64,000 nucleotides of DNA from Actinomadura sp. K4S16 (lineage in GTDB: Bacteria; Actinomycetota; Actinomycetes; Streptosporangiales; Streptosporangiaceae). Where the stretch lies: the NCBI RefSeq assembly GCF_008327685.1, contig NZ_BDDE01000009.1, positions 62,001-126,000 of the forward strand, in the 5' to 3' direction. Below are positions 36,801 to 48,948 of the stretch, one piece after another. Every line of letters begins with the position of its first letter. The first letter of the stretch is position 1. Made by a program: the position numbers and the translations under genes. The notes under the pieces were generated by a model. It was not told the DNA's origin, ran no database searches, and saw nothing but the letters and a program-made list of their open reading frames with translations.

Positions 36801-39800
36801 CGAGACAGGCAGACCCCGCCGCGCCGGAGTGTCCTCCTTCGGCATCAGCGGCACCAACGCCCACCTCATCCTCGAACAAGCACCCCCAACCGACCCCGAA
36901 CCCACCCAAGACCACAACACAGACACCACCCCGCTCCCATGGATCCTGTCCGGAGCAACGGACACCGCACTACGGGCTCAAGCCGCCCGGCTCCATGAGT
37001 GGACCGTCGGCGCCACCGATGGCCTCGGCGCCGTGGCGCGCGCCCTGGCGACGACGCGCGCGGCCCTTGCTCATCGAGCCGTCGTCCTCGGGAGCGATCT
37101 GGAGGAGCTGCGCTCCGGTCTGGCCGCCGTCGCGTCCGGTACGGCGACTGCGAACACCGTGACGGGAACCGCGGCCGCCCAGGAACGGCCGGTCCTCGTC
37201 TTCCCCGGCCAGGGCTCACAGTGGACGGGAATGGGACGCGACCTGCTGGCGCGGTCCCCGGTCTTCGCCGACTGGATCGCCGAATGCGAGGAGGCCCTCC
37301 GCCGCTACGTGGACTGGTCGCTGCGCGAGGCCCTGGAGTCCGACGAGGGAAGCCTGGACCGGATCGACCGGCTGCAGCCGGTCCTGTTCGCCGTCATGGT
37401 CGGATTGGCGCGCGTCTGGCGGTCCTGGGGGGTCGAGCCCGGTGCCGTCGTCGGCCACTCGCAGGGCGAAGTCGCCGCCGCCTACGTGGCGGGCGCGTTG
37501 TCGCTGGACGACGCGCTGCGCGTCGTGGTCTTGAGGTCGCGGCTGTTCGCCCGCGATCTCACCGGGCGCGGCGCGGTCGCGGCCGTCGGCGCGGGCGTCG
37601 AACGGGTGCGCGGCCTGCTGGCGCCCTGGGACGGCGAACTCGCCGTCGCGGGCGTCAACGGGCCGGCCGCGGTGATGGTCGCCGGGCCCGAGGACCTGCT
37701 CGGCGAGCTCGTTAAGGAGTGCGGTCGACAGGACGTCCGGGCCCGGGTGGTGCCGGTCACGGTCGCTTCGCATTGCTCCCAGGTCGACCCACTGCGCGAG
37801 GAACTGCTGGAGCTGCTCGCGGCAGTCGCCCCGCGCACCGGCAAGGTGCCCTTCTGGTCGACGGTCACCGGCGGTCCGCTGGACACCGCCGCGCTCGGAC
37901 CGGACTACTGGTTCGAGAACGCACGGCGACCGGTCGATTTCGCGGGGGCGGTCGGCGCGCTGCTGGCGTCCGGGCATCGGGCGTTCGTCGAGTGCAGTCC
38001 CCACCCCATCCTGGTCCCGAACGTGGAGGAGATCGCCGACGAGCGCGAGGCCAGGGTGGCCGCAATCGGCTCCCTGCGCCGCGGCGAGGGCGGCGCGGAC
38101 CGCCTGCTCCGCTCGGCGGGAGAGGCGTCCGTCCAGGGCGTCGGGGTCGACTGGTCCGCGATCCTCGGACCAGGACGCCGAGCCGACCTGCCCACCTACG
38201 CCTTCCAGCGCCGCCGCTACTGGCTCGATTCCACCAACGGTCCCACCGGCGCTGAGGTGACGGACCCCGAAGAGGCACGGTTCTGGACGTCGGTCGAACG
38301 CAGCGACCTCGGGGCTCTCGCCGAAGAGCTCAGGCTCGACGAGACGGCCCTTGCCGAGGTGCTTCCAGCGCTGTCGGACTGGCATCGGACCCGGCGGGAA
38401 CGCACGGCGACCGGGGCCTGGCGCTACGACGTCGCCTGGCGCGCCGCGCCCAGCGGGGCCGGAGCGCTGTCCGGTACCTGGCTGGTGGTGCTCCCGGAGG
38501 AGCCCGGGACCTGGGCCGACTCGGTCGCGGGGGCGCTGGAGGAGACGGGCCTGGACACCGTCCGGCTGCGTGCGGGAGACCTGTACGCGGGCGGGAACGG
38601 GTCCTCTCCGGCGGCCGGGCTGCGCGCGGCCCTGGCCGAGGGCCGGTTCGCCGGGGTGCTGTCGCTCCTCGCCGCGGACGCGACCCCTCACCTGGCGCAC
38701 CCGGCGGTGCCGCGCGGTGTCGCGAACACCCTCGCGCTCCTCCACGCGCTCGCCGGGACCGAGCCCGACGTGCCGCTGTGGTGCGTGACCCGCGGCGCGG
38801 TGTCCACGGGCCCGGGCGACCCGGTCGGCGACCCGTCGCAGGCACAGCTGTGGGGGCTGGGGCGGGTCGCCGCACTGGAGCATCCACGGCTGTGGGGAGG
38901 GCTGGTCGACCTGCCGGCCGAGCCCGTGCCGGACGAGGCCCGGCACCTGTGCGCGGCCCTGGCCCGCACGGACGGCGAGGACCAGCTCGCGGTCCGCGAA
39001 TCCGCCGTGTCGGTCCGCCGTCTCGTCCGCGCCGCCGCGCCCGCGACCGTCCGGGACTGGCGGCCGCGTGACGCGACGCTCATCACCGGGGGCGGCGGCC
39101 CCGCCGATGGCCGGATCGCTCGCTGGCTGGTGGGCCGCGGCGCCCGGCACCTGGTGCTGACCCACCCGGACGGAGACGCCGCGCCCGGTGTCCAGGACCT
39201 CGCCGCCGAGCTGGCCGAGCACGGCACGCGGATCACCCTGGCCCGCTGCGACGTCACGGACCGGGGCGCGCTGCGCGCCCTCGCTCGCGGCCTGGCCGCC
39301 GACGGCACCCCGGTCCGGACGGTGCTGCACACTGCCGCCACCGGCGAGCTGGCGGCGATCGCCGACACCGGGCTGCCGGAGTACGCCGCCGCCGTCTCCG
39401 CCAAGGTCGACAGTGCCCGCAACCTCGCCGATGTCTTCGACGAGATCGGCGAGCCCCTGGACGCGCTGGTGTTCTTCTCCTCGATCGCCGGGGTCTGGGG
39501 CAGCGGCGACCACGGCGCGTACGCGGCGGCCAACGCCCACGTGGACGCGCTCGCGCAGTGGCTGCGCGCCCGCGGCCTGCCGGCGACGTCCGTGGCCTGG
39601 GGGGTGTGGGACGTCTTCGAAGACCCCGCCGACCGTGCGATCGTCGAGGAGCGCTCGGCCAGGCACGGCCTGCCGCTGATGGACCCGGCCATCGCGCTGG
39701 CCGCGCTCGGCGGCGCGCTGGACCGCGATGACGTCCATACGACGGTCGCCGACGTGGACTGGCCGGTTTTCCTGCCGCTGTTCTCCGTCGCGCGGCCCAC

Positions 39801-40395
39801 GCGCCTCGCGGACGAGATCCCCGAGGCCGCGGAACGGGCGGCCGCGGGAACCGTAGCGGAGGCGCCGGGTGAGGCGGCGGCCCTGCGCACCCGGCTCCTC
39901 GATCTGGACGAGCCGGGCCGCGACCGCCTGCTCTTGGAGCTGGTGCGGCAGCAGGCCGCGGCCGTCCTCGGCCACGGCACATCGCAGGCGATCGAGCCGG
40001 ACCGGGCGTTCCGCGAGATGGGGCTGGACTCGATCACCGCCGTGGAGCTGCGCAACCGGCTCGGGGCCGCCACCGGCCTTCGCCTTCCGGCGACGCTGGT
40101 GTTCGACCATCCGAGCGCCGACGACGTCGCCGCGCACCTGCGGTCGGCACTGCTGCCCGAGGACGGCGCCGGACGCTCGCCCGCCCTGGACGGCCTGCGC
40201 TCCCTGGAGGAGGCGTGCGCGGCCCTCGAACCCGGGGACCGGGCCCTGGACGAGATCGGTGCGCGGCTGCAGGCCCTGCTGTGGCGGCTGACCGACCGGG
40301 ACGCCGCGCCGGGGCCGGCGGAGTCCGCGTCCGACATCGACACGGCGACCGCGCACGAGATGTTCGAACTGATCGACAAGGAGCTTGGGCCGTGA
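30853..40395 (+). CDS. Modular type I polyketide synthase C (two modules)
   Basis: 3180 residues. Module 1: KS (50-478), AT (615-900; GHSQG with unusual YPSH), KR (1197-1390; no LDD, Trp eight and His three residues before the catalytic Tyr, i.e. A2-type, which epimerises the alpha-branch) and ACP (1495-1560). Module 2: KS (1585-2010), AT (2113-2410; GHSQG and VASH), KR (2520-2930) and ACP (3030-3095), then a C-terminal docking domain ending HEMFELIDKELG. The module 2 KR keeps Ser, Tyr, Asn and the A2-type Trp/His, but its NADPH loop is ITGGGGPADG (last Gly lost) and the usual SRRG is THPDG, so it is probably redox-dead and may only epimerise. Neither module has a DH. The start at 30853 overlaps the PKS B stop by 8 bp; ATG 30898, just after GAAGGAGG, is an equally good alternative. 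Codon use shifts sharply in the first AT and in part of the second KS. Confidence 0.96.
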   Translation: MTDRDADRRVGEGGDMDGGDDRLREYLRRVTAELRQTRRRLGAAEGRAGEPIAVVGAACRYPGGVTSPEELWDLVESGRDAITGFPVDRGWDVAALHDPDGRRPGTSYVDHGGFVHDAADFDAEFFGISPREALAMDPQQRLFLEVAWEALERTGLDPHTLRGSRTGVFVGAGNPGYLGGVQQIPEEVEGYSLTGNVGSVVSGRVSYTLGLEGPAVTLDTACSSSLVAIHLACQELRTGESTLTLAGGVTVLTTPWLFVEFSRQNGLAPDGRCKAFAEAADGTIWGEGAGVLVLERLSDAVRHGRRVWGVIRGSAMNQDGASSGLAAPNGPSQQRVIRRALANARLSGADVDVVEAHGTGTSLGDPIEAQALLATYGQDRPEDRPLWLGSVKSNIGHTAAAAGVAGVIKMLTAFQHPELPRTLHVDEPSRAVDWSAGAVRLLTEATEWPRVDRPRRAGVSSFGISGTNAHLILEQAPQPEPVAESAESAAEPRAESAESAESAGWDGPVVWVVSGRGQGAVRDQARRLAAWTRTNAPTAGTGTGFAVRTARALRSGRTLFDHRAVIIGTSTSELLDGLDAIAAGRDTGPRGTGPRGTGARGTGGVVTGQARPAGKTVFVFPGQGSQWPGMGAALLQQSPVFAASMAECEQALAPHLDWSLTQTLTQPPDSPVWDRTEVIQPALFAIMVSLARLWQAHGVHPDTVIGHSQGEIAAAHIAGALTLHDAARISALRSQALTRLHHTGGMAHIAAHPHTLDQLDGLEEISIAAVNGPDSTTVSGPDTALTRLLEHCTRNGIRSKRLPVNYPSHHPAIDTLQTHILTALTGITPQPPTITWISTCTGQTNPHPDPAYWHTNLRHTVQLHQTTTHLHHTGHTTYLEISPHPILTTDLTHTLTHTHTPDTTNNPPAEPLVHHTLTRDHHTYTHYLHNLAHLHTHTHHPITYTPTQPNQPEPPEPPEPPEPDHTATHLPTYPFQHHHYWVSVGAGAGARVTGPSSDAWRYETVWRPSPAGARALSGHWLIVAPPGHPFAGPVAETLAGLGAETHVAAADGARELRSELEIAGVVSLLALAEDDGDRSRVVPAGLAATLELVRWHAQAPEGVPLWCVTRAAVRAGAEDPPPDPRQAMVWGLGRVAALEHPRHWGGLIDLPGEPDERTWVRLSEAISNADGEDQLAVRSSGLRARRLVRARLGGPAAARTWRPEGTTLVTGGTGALGVLLARAMAERGAEHLLLVSRRGAEAPGADRVAAELAALGTRVTFAACDVTDREAVEGLALRCEDEGAPVRSVVHAAVVGELAPLTSLGTVDLAAALAAKVGGARVLDEVFADRDLDSFVLFSSITAVWGSGEHGAYAAANAYLDALAERRRAEGRPVTSVAWGIWAAPGEEDEDRRLELTDRAHRQGLVPLDPASAFAALWEVLDRGDAAPVVADVDWDRFLPMFTLARPSRLFAEIAPAGPGTAGGVAGADEEKAAAWRERFAGLPAAEHERALVELVRADVAHVLGHGSPEAVDPRRAFNEIGFDSLTAVELRNRLTRATGLPLPATLAFDHPTVVEVARRLAAELTGDAAVAPAATAVARADDDPLVIVGMACRFPGGVRSPEDLWELVLSGTDAISDFPTDRGWDLQALFDQDPDRPRTTYTRRGGFLYDAADFDAEPFGISPREALAMDPQQRILLETAWELFERTGIDPGSLRGSSTGVFVGCNLPQYGGGIQRVPGDLEGHLLTGSNSSVVSGRLAYTFGLEGPAVTVDTACSSSLVALHLAAQAVRNGECSQAVTGGVGILTSPDPFVGFSRQRVLSPDGRCKAFGAGADGIGLAEGAGLVLIEPLTQAQQNHHPILATIRGTATNQDGASNGLSAPNGPSQQRVIHQALTNAHLTPHDIDTVETHGTGTTLGDPIEAQALHSTYGHHRDPAHPLWIGSIKSNIGHPAAAAGIAGVIKTVQALRHGVLPPTLHADEPSPHVDWSTGTVRLLTGPVQWPETGRPRRAGVSSFGISGTNAHLILEQAPPTDPEPTQDHNTDTTPLPWILSGATDTALRAQAARLHEWTVGATDGLGAVARALATTRAALAHRAVVLGSDLEELRSGLAAVASGTATANTVTGTAAAQERPVLVFPGQGSQWTGMGRDLLARSPVFADWIAECEEALRRYVDWSLREALESDEGSLDRIDRLQPVLFAVMVGLARVWRSWGVEPGAVVGHSQGEVAAAYVAGALSLDDALRVVVLRSRLFARDLTGRGAVAAVGAGVERVRGLLAPWDGELAVAGVNGPAAVMVAGPEDLLGELVKECGRQDVRARVVPVTVASHCSQVDPLREELLELLAAVAPRTGKVPFWSTVTGGPLDTAALGPDYWFENARRPVDFAGAVGALLASGHRAFVECSPHPILVPNVEEIADEREARVAAIGSLRRGEGGADRLLRSAGEASVQGVGVDWSAILGPGRRADLPTYAFQRRRYWLDSTNGPTGAEVTDPEEARFWTSVERSDLGALAEELRLDETALAEVLPALSDWHRTRRERTATGAWRYDVAWRAAPSGAGALSGTWLVVLPEEPGTWADSVAGALEETGLDTVRLRAGDLYAGGNGSSPAAGLRAALAEGRFAGVLSLLAADATPHLAHPAVPRGVANTLALLHALAGTEPDVPLWCVTRGAVSTGPGDPVGDPSQAQLWGLGRVAALEHPRLWGGLVDLPAEPVPDEARHLCAALARTDGEDQLAVRESAVSVRRLVRAAAPATVRDWRPRDATLITGGGGPADGRIARWLVGRGARHLVLTHPDGDAAPGVQDLAAELAEHGTRITLARCDVTDRGALRALARGLAADGTPVRTVLHTAATGELAAIADTGLPEYAAAVSAKVDSARNLADVFDEIGEPLDALVFFSSIAGVWGSGDHGAYAAANAHVDALAQWLRARGLPATSVAWGVWDVFEDPADRAIVEERSARHGLPLMDPAIALAALGGALDRDDVHTTVADVDWPVFLPLFSVARPTRLADEIPEAAERAAAGTVAEAPGEAAALRTRLLDLDEPGRDRLLLELVRQQAAAVLGHGTSQAIEPDRAFREMGLDSITAVELRNRLGAATGLRLPATLVFDHPSADDVAAHLRSALLPEDGAGRSPALDGLRSLEEACAALEPGDRALDEIGARLQALLWRLTDRDAAPGPAESASDIDTATAHEMFELIDKELGP
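32300..32361 (+). repeat. Glu-Ser-Ala coding repeat in KS-AT linker of PKS C
   Basis: Imperfect repeats of GAGTCTGCC/GAGTCCGCC encode a low-complexity ESA-rich linker after the KS of module 1. Such linkers expand and shrink by slippage without disturbing domain folds. Confidence 0.7.
32611..32660 (+). repeat. 15-bp tandem repeat (three copies) before AT of PKS C module 1
   Basis: The unit ACCGGCCCCCGCGGC is repeated at 32611, 32626 and 32641 (the last with one change), encoding GPRGTGPRGTGARGTG just before the AT core. It lies in the linker, so copy number is probably neutral. Confidence 0.8.
33703..33742 (+). repeat. 9-bp repeat encoding Pro-Pro-Glu after AT of PKS C module 1
   Basis: Tandem CACCCGAAC-like units encode EPPEPPEPPEP in the post-AT linker, at the end of the C/A-rich compositional patch covering this AT. 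Confidence 0.7.
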
Positions 40396-40423
40396 CGGCA
40401 CCGAACCCGAACGGGGGCGCGTG

Positions 40424-41215
40424 ATGCGATACGAGATCCTGGGACGGATAAGGACCGTCGACGGCGCCGGGCCGGCGGAGCTGAGCGCGCCGAAGACCAA
40501 CCTCCTGCTGGCCCTGCTGCTCTCCCGCGCCGGCCGGGTCGTCACCCCCGAGCAGATCGTCGCGGAGCTGTGGGGCGGGACCGAGCCGCGGCGCGCCCAG
40601 GCGGCGATCCACGTCTACATCTACAAGATCCGCAGGTTCCTGGCGCGCCCGGACCGGCAGGGCTGCCCCGTCTCCACCCATCCGCACGGCTACCTGCTGA
40701 CCCTCGGCCCGGACGAACTGGACCTGGACCAGTTCCTCGGACTGCTGGACGACGGCCGGGAACGCGCCCGCGCGGACCGTTTCGAGGAGGCGTCGGCCAC
40801 GCTCCGGGCGGGGCTGGCGATGTGGCGCGGCCCGGCGTTCGAGGGACTGGCCTGGGGGTCCGCCGTCAGCACCTTCGCCGCGTGGGCCGAGGAGAGCCGG
40901 CTGGAGTGCCTGGAACTGCTGGTGGAGTGCGACCTGATGATGGGCCTGCACCGGGAACAGGTCAGGCCGCTGTACGAGCTGACCGAGGCGCATCCGCTCC
41001 GCGAGGGCTTCTACCGGCAGCTCATGCTCGCGCTCTACCGGTCGCACCGGCAGGCGGACGCCCTGGAGGTGTACCAGCGTGCGCGGGCCACGCTGAAGAA
41101 GGAGCTCGGACTGGAGCCCTGCCGGGCTCTGCGGGATCTGCAGCAGGCGATTCTGTCGGCGGACCACTGGCTGCTCAGGATCCCCGCCCACGCCGAACTG
41201 CGCGCGGTCTCCTGA
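40424..41215 (+). CDS. SARP-family pathway activator
   Basis: A 263-residue Streptomyces antibiotic regulatory protein of the short ActII-ORF4/DnrI type. Residues 1-90 form an OmpR-like winged helix ([14 protein letters not shown], then [12 protein letters not shown] and [14 protein letters not shown]), and residues 95-240 a bacterial transcriptional activation (BTAD) domain ([44 protein letters not shown]). It has no ATPase extension, unlike AfsR. Its gene lies between PKS C (28 bp upstream) and PKS D (37 bp downstream) on the same strand, so it is almost certainly in the PKS operon and may activate its own transcription. The phased TAGGGG repeats elsewhere in the cluster are candidate binding sites. 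ATG 40424 is preferred; GTG 40421 and an upstream GTG at 40385 inside PKS C are less consistent with family N-termini. Confidence 0.93.
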   Translation: MRYEILGRIRTVDGAGPAELSAPKTNLLLALLLSRAGRVVTPEQIVAELWGGTEPRRAQAAIHVYIYKIRRFLARPDRQGCPVSTHPHGYLLTLGPDELDLDQFLGLLDDGRERARADRFEEASATLRAGLAMWRGPAFEGLAWGSAVSTFAAWAEESRLECLELLVECDLMMGLHREQVRPLYELTEAHPLREGFYRQLMLALYRSHRQADALEVYQRARATLKKELGLEPCRALRDLQQAILSADHWLLRIPAHAELRAVS

Positions 41216-41252
41216 CCGCCGCACCGGACCCTCCCCGAAGGCTGGTGACGAG

Positions 41253-45944
<4,692 letters not shown>

Positions 45945-45951
45945 GGGCGGC

Positions 45952-47682
45952 TCAACCGGCCAGATCGCGTCGCCGGAAGGCCAGCAGCCCGACCGCCGTG
46001 AACGCGCACGCGGCCGCCAGCAGCCCGAGCACCGGCACGACTCCGACCGGTCCCGCCGGCACCTCGTGGACGTGCGTGAACGGCGAGACGTCGAGGAGCG
46101 GCTGGGGCAGGTCTCCGAACATCGCCAGCGGGCCGAGGACCACCGCCACCACGAACACCAGCCACATCGGCACCCGTGCCCGGGGCCCCGCCAGCCCGAA
46201 CACCGCGATGGCCGCGCCGCCGACCACGAACTCGGCCGGGATGCGCGCTGCGGCACCGCCCAGGATCGCGCCCAGCTCACCTGTCGCGTCACCGGACGCC
46301 GCACCGTAAGCCGCCGCCGCGCTCAGTGCGATGAGCAGCAGCAGCCCGACCGTCCCGGCCGCGACCCACAGGACGTGCGCGAGGAGCCAGCGGCTCCGGC
46401 CGACCCCCGCTGTCAGCAGCGGGCCGAGCCGCCCTGCCGCCTCCTCGGCCCGCATCTTCTGCAGCGCCTGCACGGTGAACCGCGCGGTCAGGATCGCCGC
46501 CGTGAGCCCCATGTGGAAGGTGAACCACACCTGTACCGGTTCGGCGCCGCCGAGCCGGTCGGCGAACGTGGTGAGCTGGTCGCTCGTCCGCACGATCTCC
46601 TCGGCCTCGGCACCGATCCCGCCGAACGTGGCCCCCAGTGCCACGAACGCGATCGCCCATCCGAGCAGGTGGGCCCGCTGGATGCGCCAGGCCAGCCCGA
46701 TCGGGCCGCGCAGGGAGCGCGGCGCGCCCTCCGCGGCCTCGCGCGCGGGCAGGACCCCGGCGCCGATCTCGCGGTGCGCCGCCAGCCGGAAGGCGAGCGC
46801 GGCCGCGGCGCCGCTGAACACCGCGAACAGCGCGAGCACCCACCAGCGCTCGCCCGCGTAGGGGGACAGCTTCTGGCACCAGCCGATCGGCGACAGCCAG
46901 GACGGCCAGGCGCCCTCCACCGACACGCCGCCCGGGCCGACATGGCCCATCACGTCGCCGACGGCGCGCACCAGGAACGCGGCCGCGACCAGCGCCACGG
47001 CCAGCAGGTTCGCGCCGCGGGCCGTCGCGGTGAGCTGCGCCGCGACGGCGGCCATGGCCCCGCAGGCCACGCCGACGCCGCCCAGCCCGGCCGCCGCGGC
47101 GAACGACCCGGCGGCGGGCAGCCCGTTGACGATGAGCGCCCCGGCCGCCGGCGGCACCAGCAGGACATTGGCGCCGAGCACGCGGAGCAGCGCCGCCGCC
47201 GGGGCCGCGCAGCGCCCCACGGCACCCGCGCCGACCAGGTCGGCGCGCCCCGCCTCCTCATGGGCGCGGGTAAGCCGGACGACCGCGAACGTGCTGATCA
47301 GCCCGACCGCCGCGGCCGCCGAGATCAGCACCTCGGCCATCACGAGGGAGCCGATCCCGGTGCCCGACACCGCGCCGTCCACCGCACGGGCGGCGGCGCT
47401 GCGCGCGAACACCCTGGCCTGGCCCATCCGGTCTTGCGCGGTCGGGTAGGAGGCCACGACCGAGGTCACCCACAGGCACAGAATGGCCGCGGTCCCGAGC
47501 GTCCAGGCAGGCAGCCGCACCCGGTCGTAGCGCACCGCGAGCCTGGTCAGGGCGATGGTGCCGGCGAAGGCCGTCGGTCGGCGCTCTCGCGCGCGTGAGC
47601 GGCGGGGTGCCGAGGGCGCCCTCTCGGCGCCGCGCGTCCGCGCGTCCTCTCGCGCGCGGCCGACGGTCCGAGGATGCATCAT
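45952..47682 (-). CDS. Second ABC exporter permease, without its own ATPase
   Basis: A 576-residue membrane protein of the same family as the permease at 12192-13787: shared landmarks are RAHEEAGRADLVGAGAV, SWLSPIGWCQKLSPYAGERWW and DVSPFTHVHEVPAGP, with about twelve hydrophobic segments. The N-terminal ~35 residues are Arg-rich and soluble, an extension the first permease lacks. The start at 47682 follows AGGAG by about eight bases on the minus strand. No ATP-binding partner is adjacent, so it either borrows the ATPase at 11260-12192 or has a partner outside the window. It runs against the operon direction, ending 8 bp from the PKS D stop, and is divergent from the tetronate cassette. Confidence 0.92.
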   Translation of the reverse strand: MMHPRTVGRAREDARTRGAERAPSAPRRSRARERRPTAFAGTIALTRLAVRYDRVRLPAWTLGTAAILCLWVTSVVASYPTAQDRMGQARVFARSAAARAVDGAVSGTGIGSLVMAEVLISAAAAVGLISTFAVVRLTRAHEEAGRADLVGAGAVGRCAAPAAALLRVLGANVLLVPPAAGALIVNGLPAAGSFAAAAGLGGVGVACGAMAAVAAQLTATARGANLLAVALVAAAFLVRAVGDVMGHVGPGGVSVEGAWPSWLSPIGWCQKLSPYAGERWWVLALFAVFSGAAAALAFRLAAHREIGAGVLPAREAAEGAPRSLRGPIGLAWRIQRAHLLGWAIAFVALGATFGGIGAEAEEIVRTSDQLTTFADRLGGAEPVQVWFTFHMGLTAAILTARFTVQALQKMRAEEAAGRLGPLLTAGVGRSRWLLAHVLWVAAGTVGLLLLIALSAAAAYGAASGDATGELGAILGGAAARIPAEFVVGGAAIAVFGLAGPRARVPMWLVFVVAVVLGPLAMFGDLPQPLLDVSPFTHVHEVPAGPVGVVPVLGLLAAACAFTAVGLLAFRRRDLAG

Positions 47683-47772
47683 GGGGCGCTCCTAGGAGAG
47701 GGCGCGGGCGGGCGCGCGACTGCCCCGCCCCGGCGCTCCCACGATCATCCGTCCCCCGCGCCGCCCGGCCCA

Positions 47773-47800
47773 CCCCTATTACCGGTGCCGCCCGCCCCTA
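47773..47800 (-). promoter_or_regulatory. Candidate operator in the permease/KAS III divergent region
   Basis: CCCCTA at 47773-47778 and 47795-47800 lie exactly 22 bp apart. On the minus strand they read TAGGGG, the distal one as AATAGGGGTG. This 236-bp gap separates the divergent permease and tetronate cassette, so a regulator here could serve both. The spacing is that of SARP direct repeats. Confidence 0.5.
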
Positions 47801-47918
47801 GGCCCCGCGATCGCGCGGGAAAGCGCCGTCCAAGCCCCGCTTCCTAGCCTGATCCGGCAGGCGTCATGGGCGCGGCCGCGCCCGCCGGCGACCACGCCCG
47901 ACCGCGGAGAGGAATCCC

Positions 47919-48947
47919 ATGGCTGCTCCGGACATCAGCGTCCGCTCGGTACGGACCGCCCTGCCCGGCCCACCGGTCGACAACGCGACGCTGGCCCGGC
48001 GGTTCGGCATGGGGGAGGCGTGGCAGAGCTGGGTGGACACCTTCGTCGGCACCGCCAACCGGCATTACGCCGTCGACCTGGAGACCGGCGAGACCCGCTG
48101 CACGCTCGCCGACCTCGGTGCGGAGGTCGGCGCGGAGGCGCTGGCGGCCGCGGGCGTCGACCCGTCCGAGGTGGACCTGATCGTGCTCGGGACCGCCTCG
48201 CCCGACGAGCTGATGCCCGCCACCGTGAACGTGATCGCCGACCGGCTCGGCGTGGACGGTGTACCGAGCTTCCAGCTCCAGTCCGGCTGCACCGGCGCCG
48301 TGCAGGCGCTCATGGTGGCGCAGCAGGCGCTGCTGGCCGGAACGGCGCGCACCGCCCTGGTCCTCGGCGGGGACGTCTCCTACAAGCACCTGGACCCGAG
48401 CGCGGACATCTCGGCGGCGCTTCCGGCCCAGCTCGTCAACCTGGTGCTGTTCGGCGACGGGATGGGCGCCGCCGTGCTGTCCACCGCTCCGTCCCCCGAC
48501 GGAGTCCTGCTGCGCCGGCTGCTGCTGCGGCTGTCGGGCCTCGGCCGCCCGCCGGGTCAGACCGTCGCCTGGTACGGGGCGAGCCGGCGCGCCGAGGGCC
48601 CGGCCGCCAGCGAGGACTACAAGGCGATCGAGGCGTCCGTGCCGGAGATGGCGGCGGAGACCATGTACGAGCTCCTGGGCCAGGTGAACTGGAAGGCCGA
48701 CGAGCTGTCCTACCTGCTCCCCCCGCAGCTCTCCGGCCGGATGACCGCCCGGATCGCCGAGCGGATGGCCGTCCCCGGGCCGGAGGAGCTGTCCTGCGTC
48801 CGCGAGATCGGCAACAACGGCAACGGCCTGCTGTTCTTCCAGCTCGAACGCCTGATGGAGCGGATCGGGCCGGGGGAGCGGGCGCTCGCCGTCGCCATCG
48901 AGGCCAGCAAGTGGATCAGGGGCGGGCTGGCCCTGGAGAGGGCCTGA
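47919..48947 (+). CDS. KAS III (FabH)-like enzyme of tetronate formation
   Basis: A 342-residue thiolase-fold protein. The nucleophilic Cys lies in QSGCTGAVQAL (about residue 124), and the Asn motif region is IGNNGNG. Where FabH has its catalytic His (IPHQAN) this protein reads LLPPQLSG, so the His appears to be Pro. In the agglomerin, RK-682 and tetronomycin pathways the homologous protein (Agg3, RkD) condenses glyceryl-ACP with the polyketide beta-ketoacyl thioester to form the tetronate ring and release the chain. It is the first gene of the tetronate cassette, with GGAGAGG as ribosome site; the next gene starts 2 bp after its stop. Ordinary fatty-acid initiation is unlikely given the context and altered active site. 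Confidence 0.9.
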   Translation: MAAPDISVRSVRTALPGPPVDNATLARRFGMGEAWQSWVDTFVGTANRHYAVDLETGETRCTLADLGAEVGAEALAAAGVDPSEVDLIVLGTASPDELMPATVNVIADRLGVDGVPSFQLQSGCTGAVQALMVAQQALLAGTARTALVLGGDVSYKHLDPSADISAALPAQLVNLVLFGDGMGAAVLSTAPSPDGVLLRRLLLRLSGLGRPPGQTVAWYGASRRAEGPAASEDYKAIEASVPEMAAETMYELLGQVNWKADELSYLLPPQLSGRMTARIAERMAVPGPEELSCVREIGNNGNGLLFFQLERLMERIGPGERALAVAIEASKWIRGGLALERA

Positions 48948-48948
48948 G

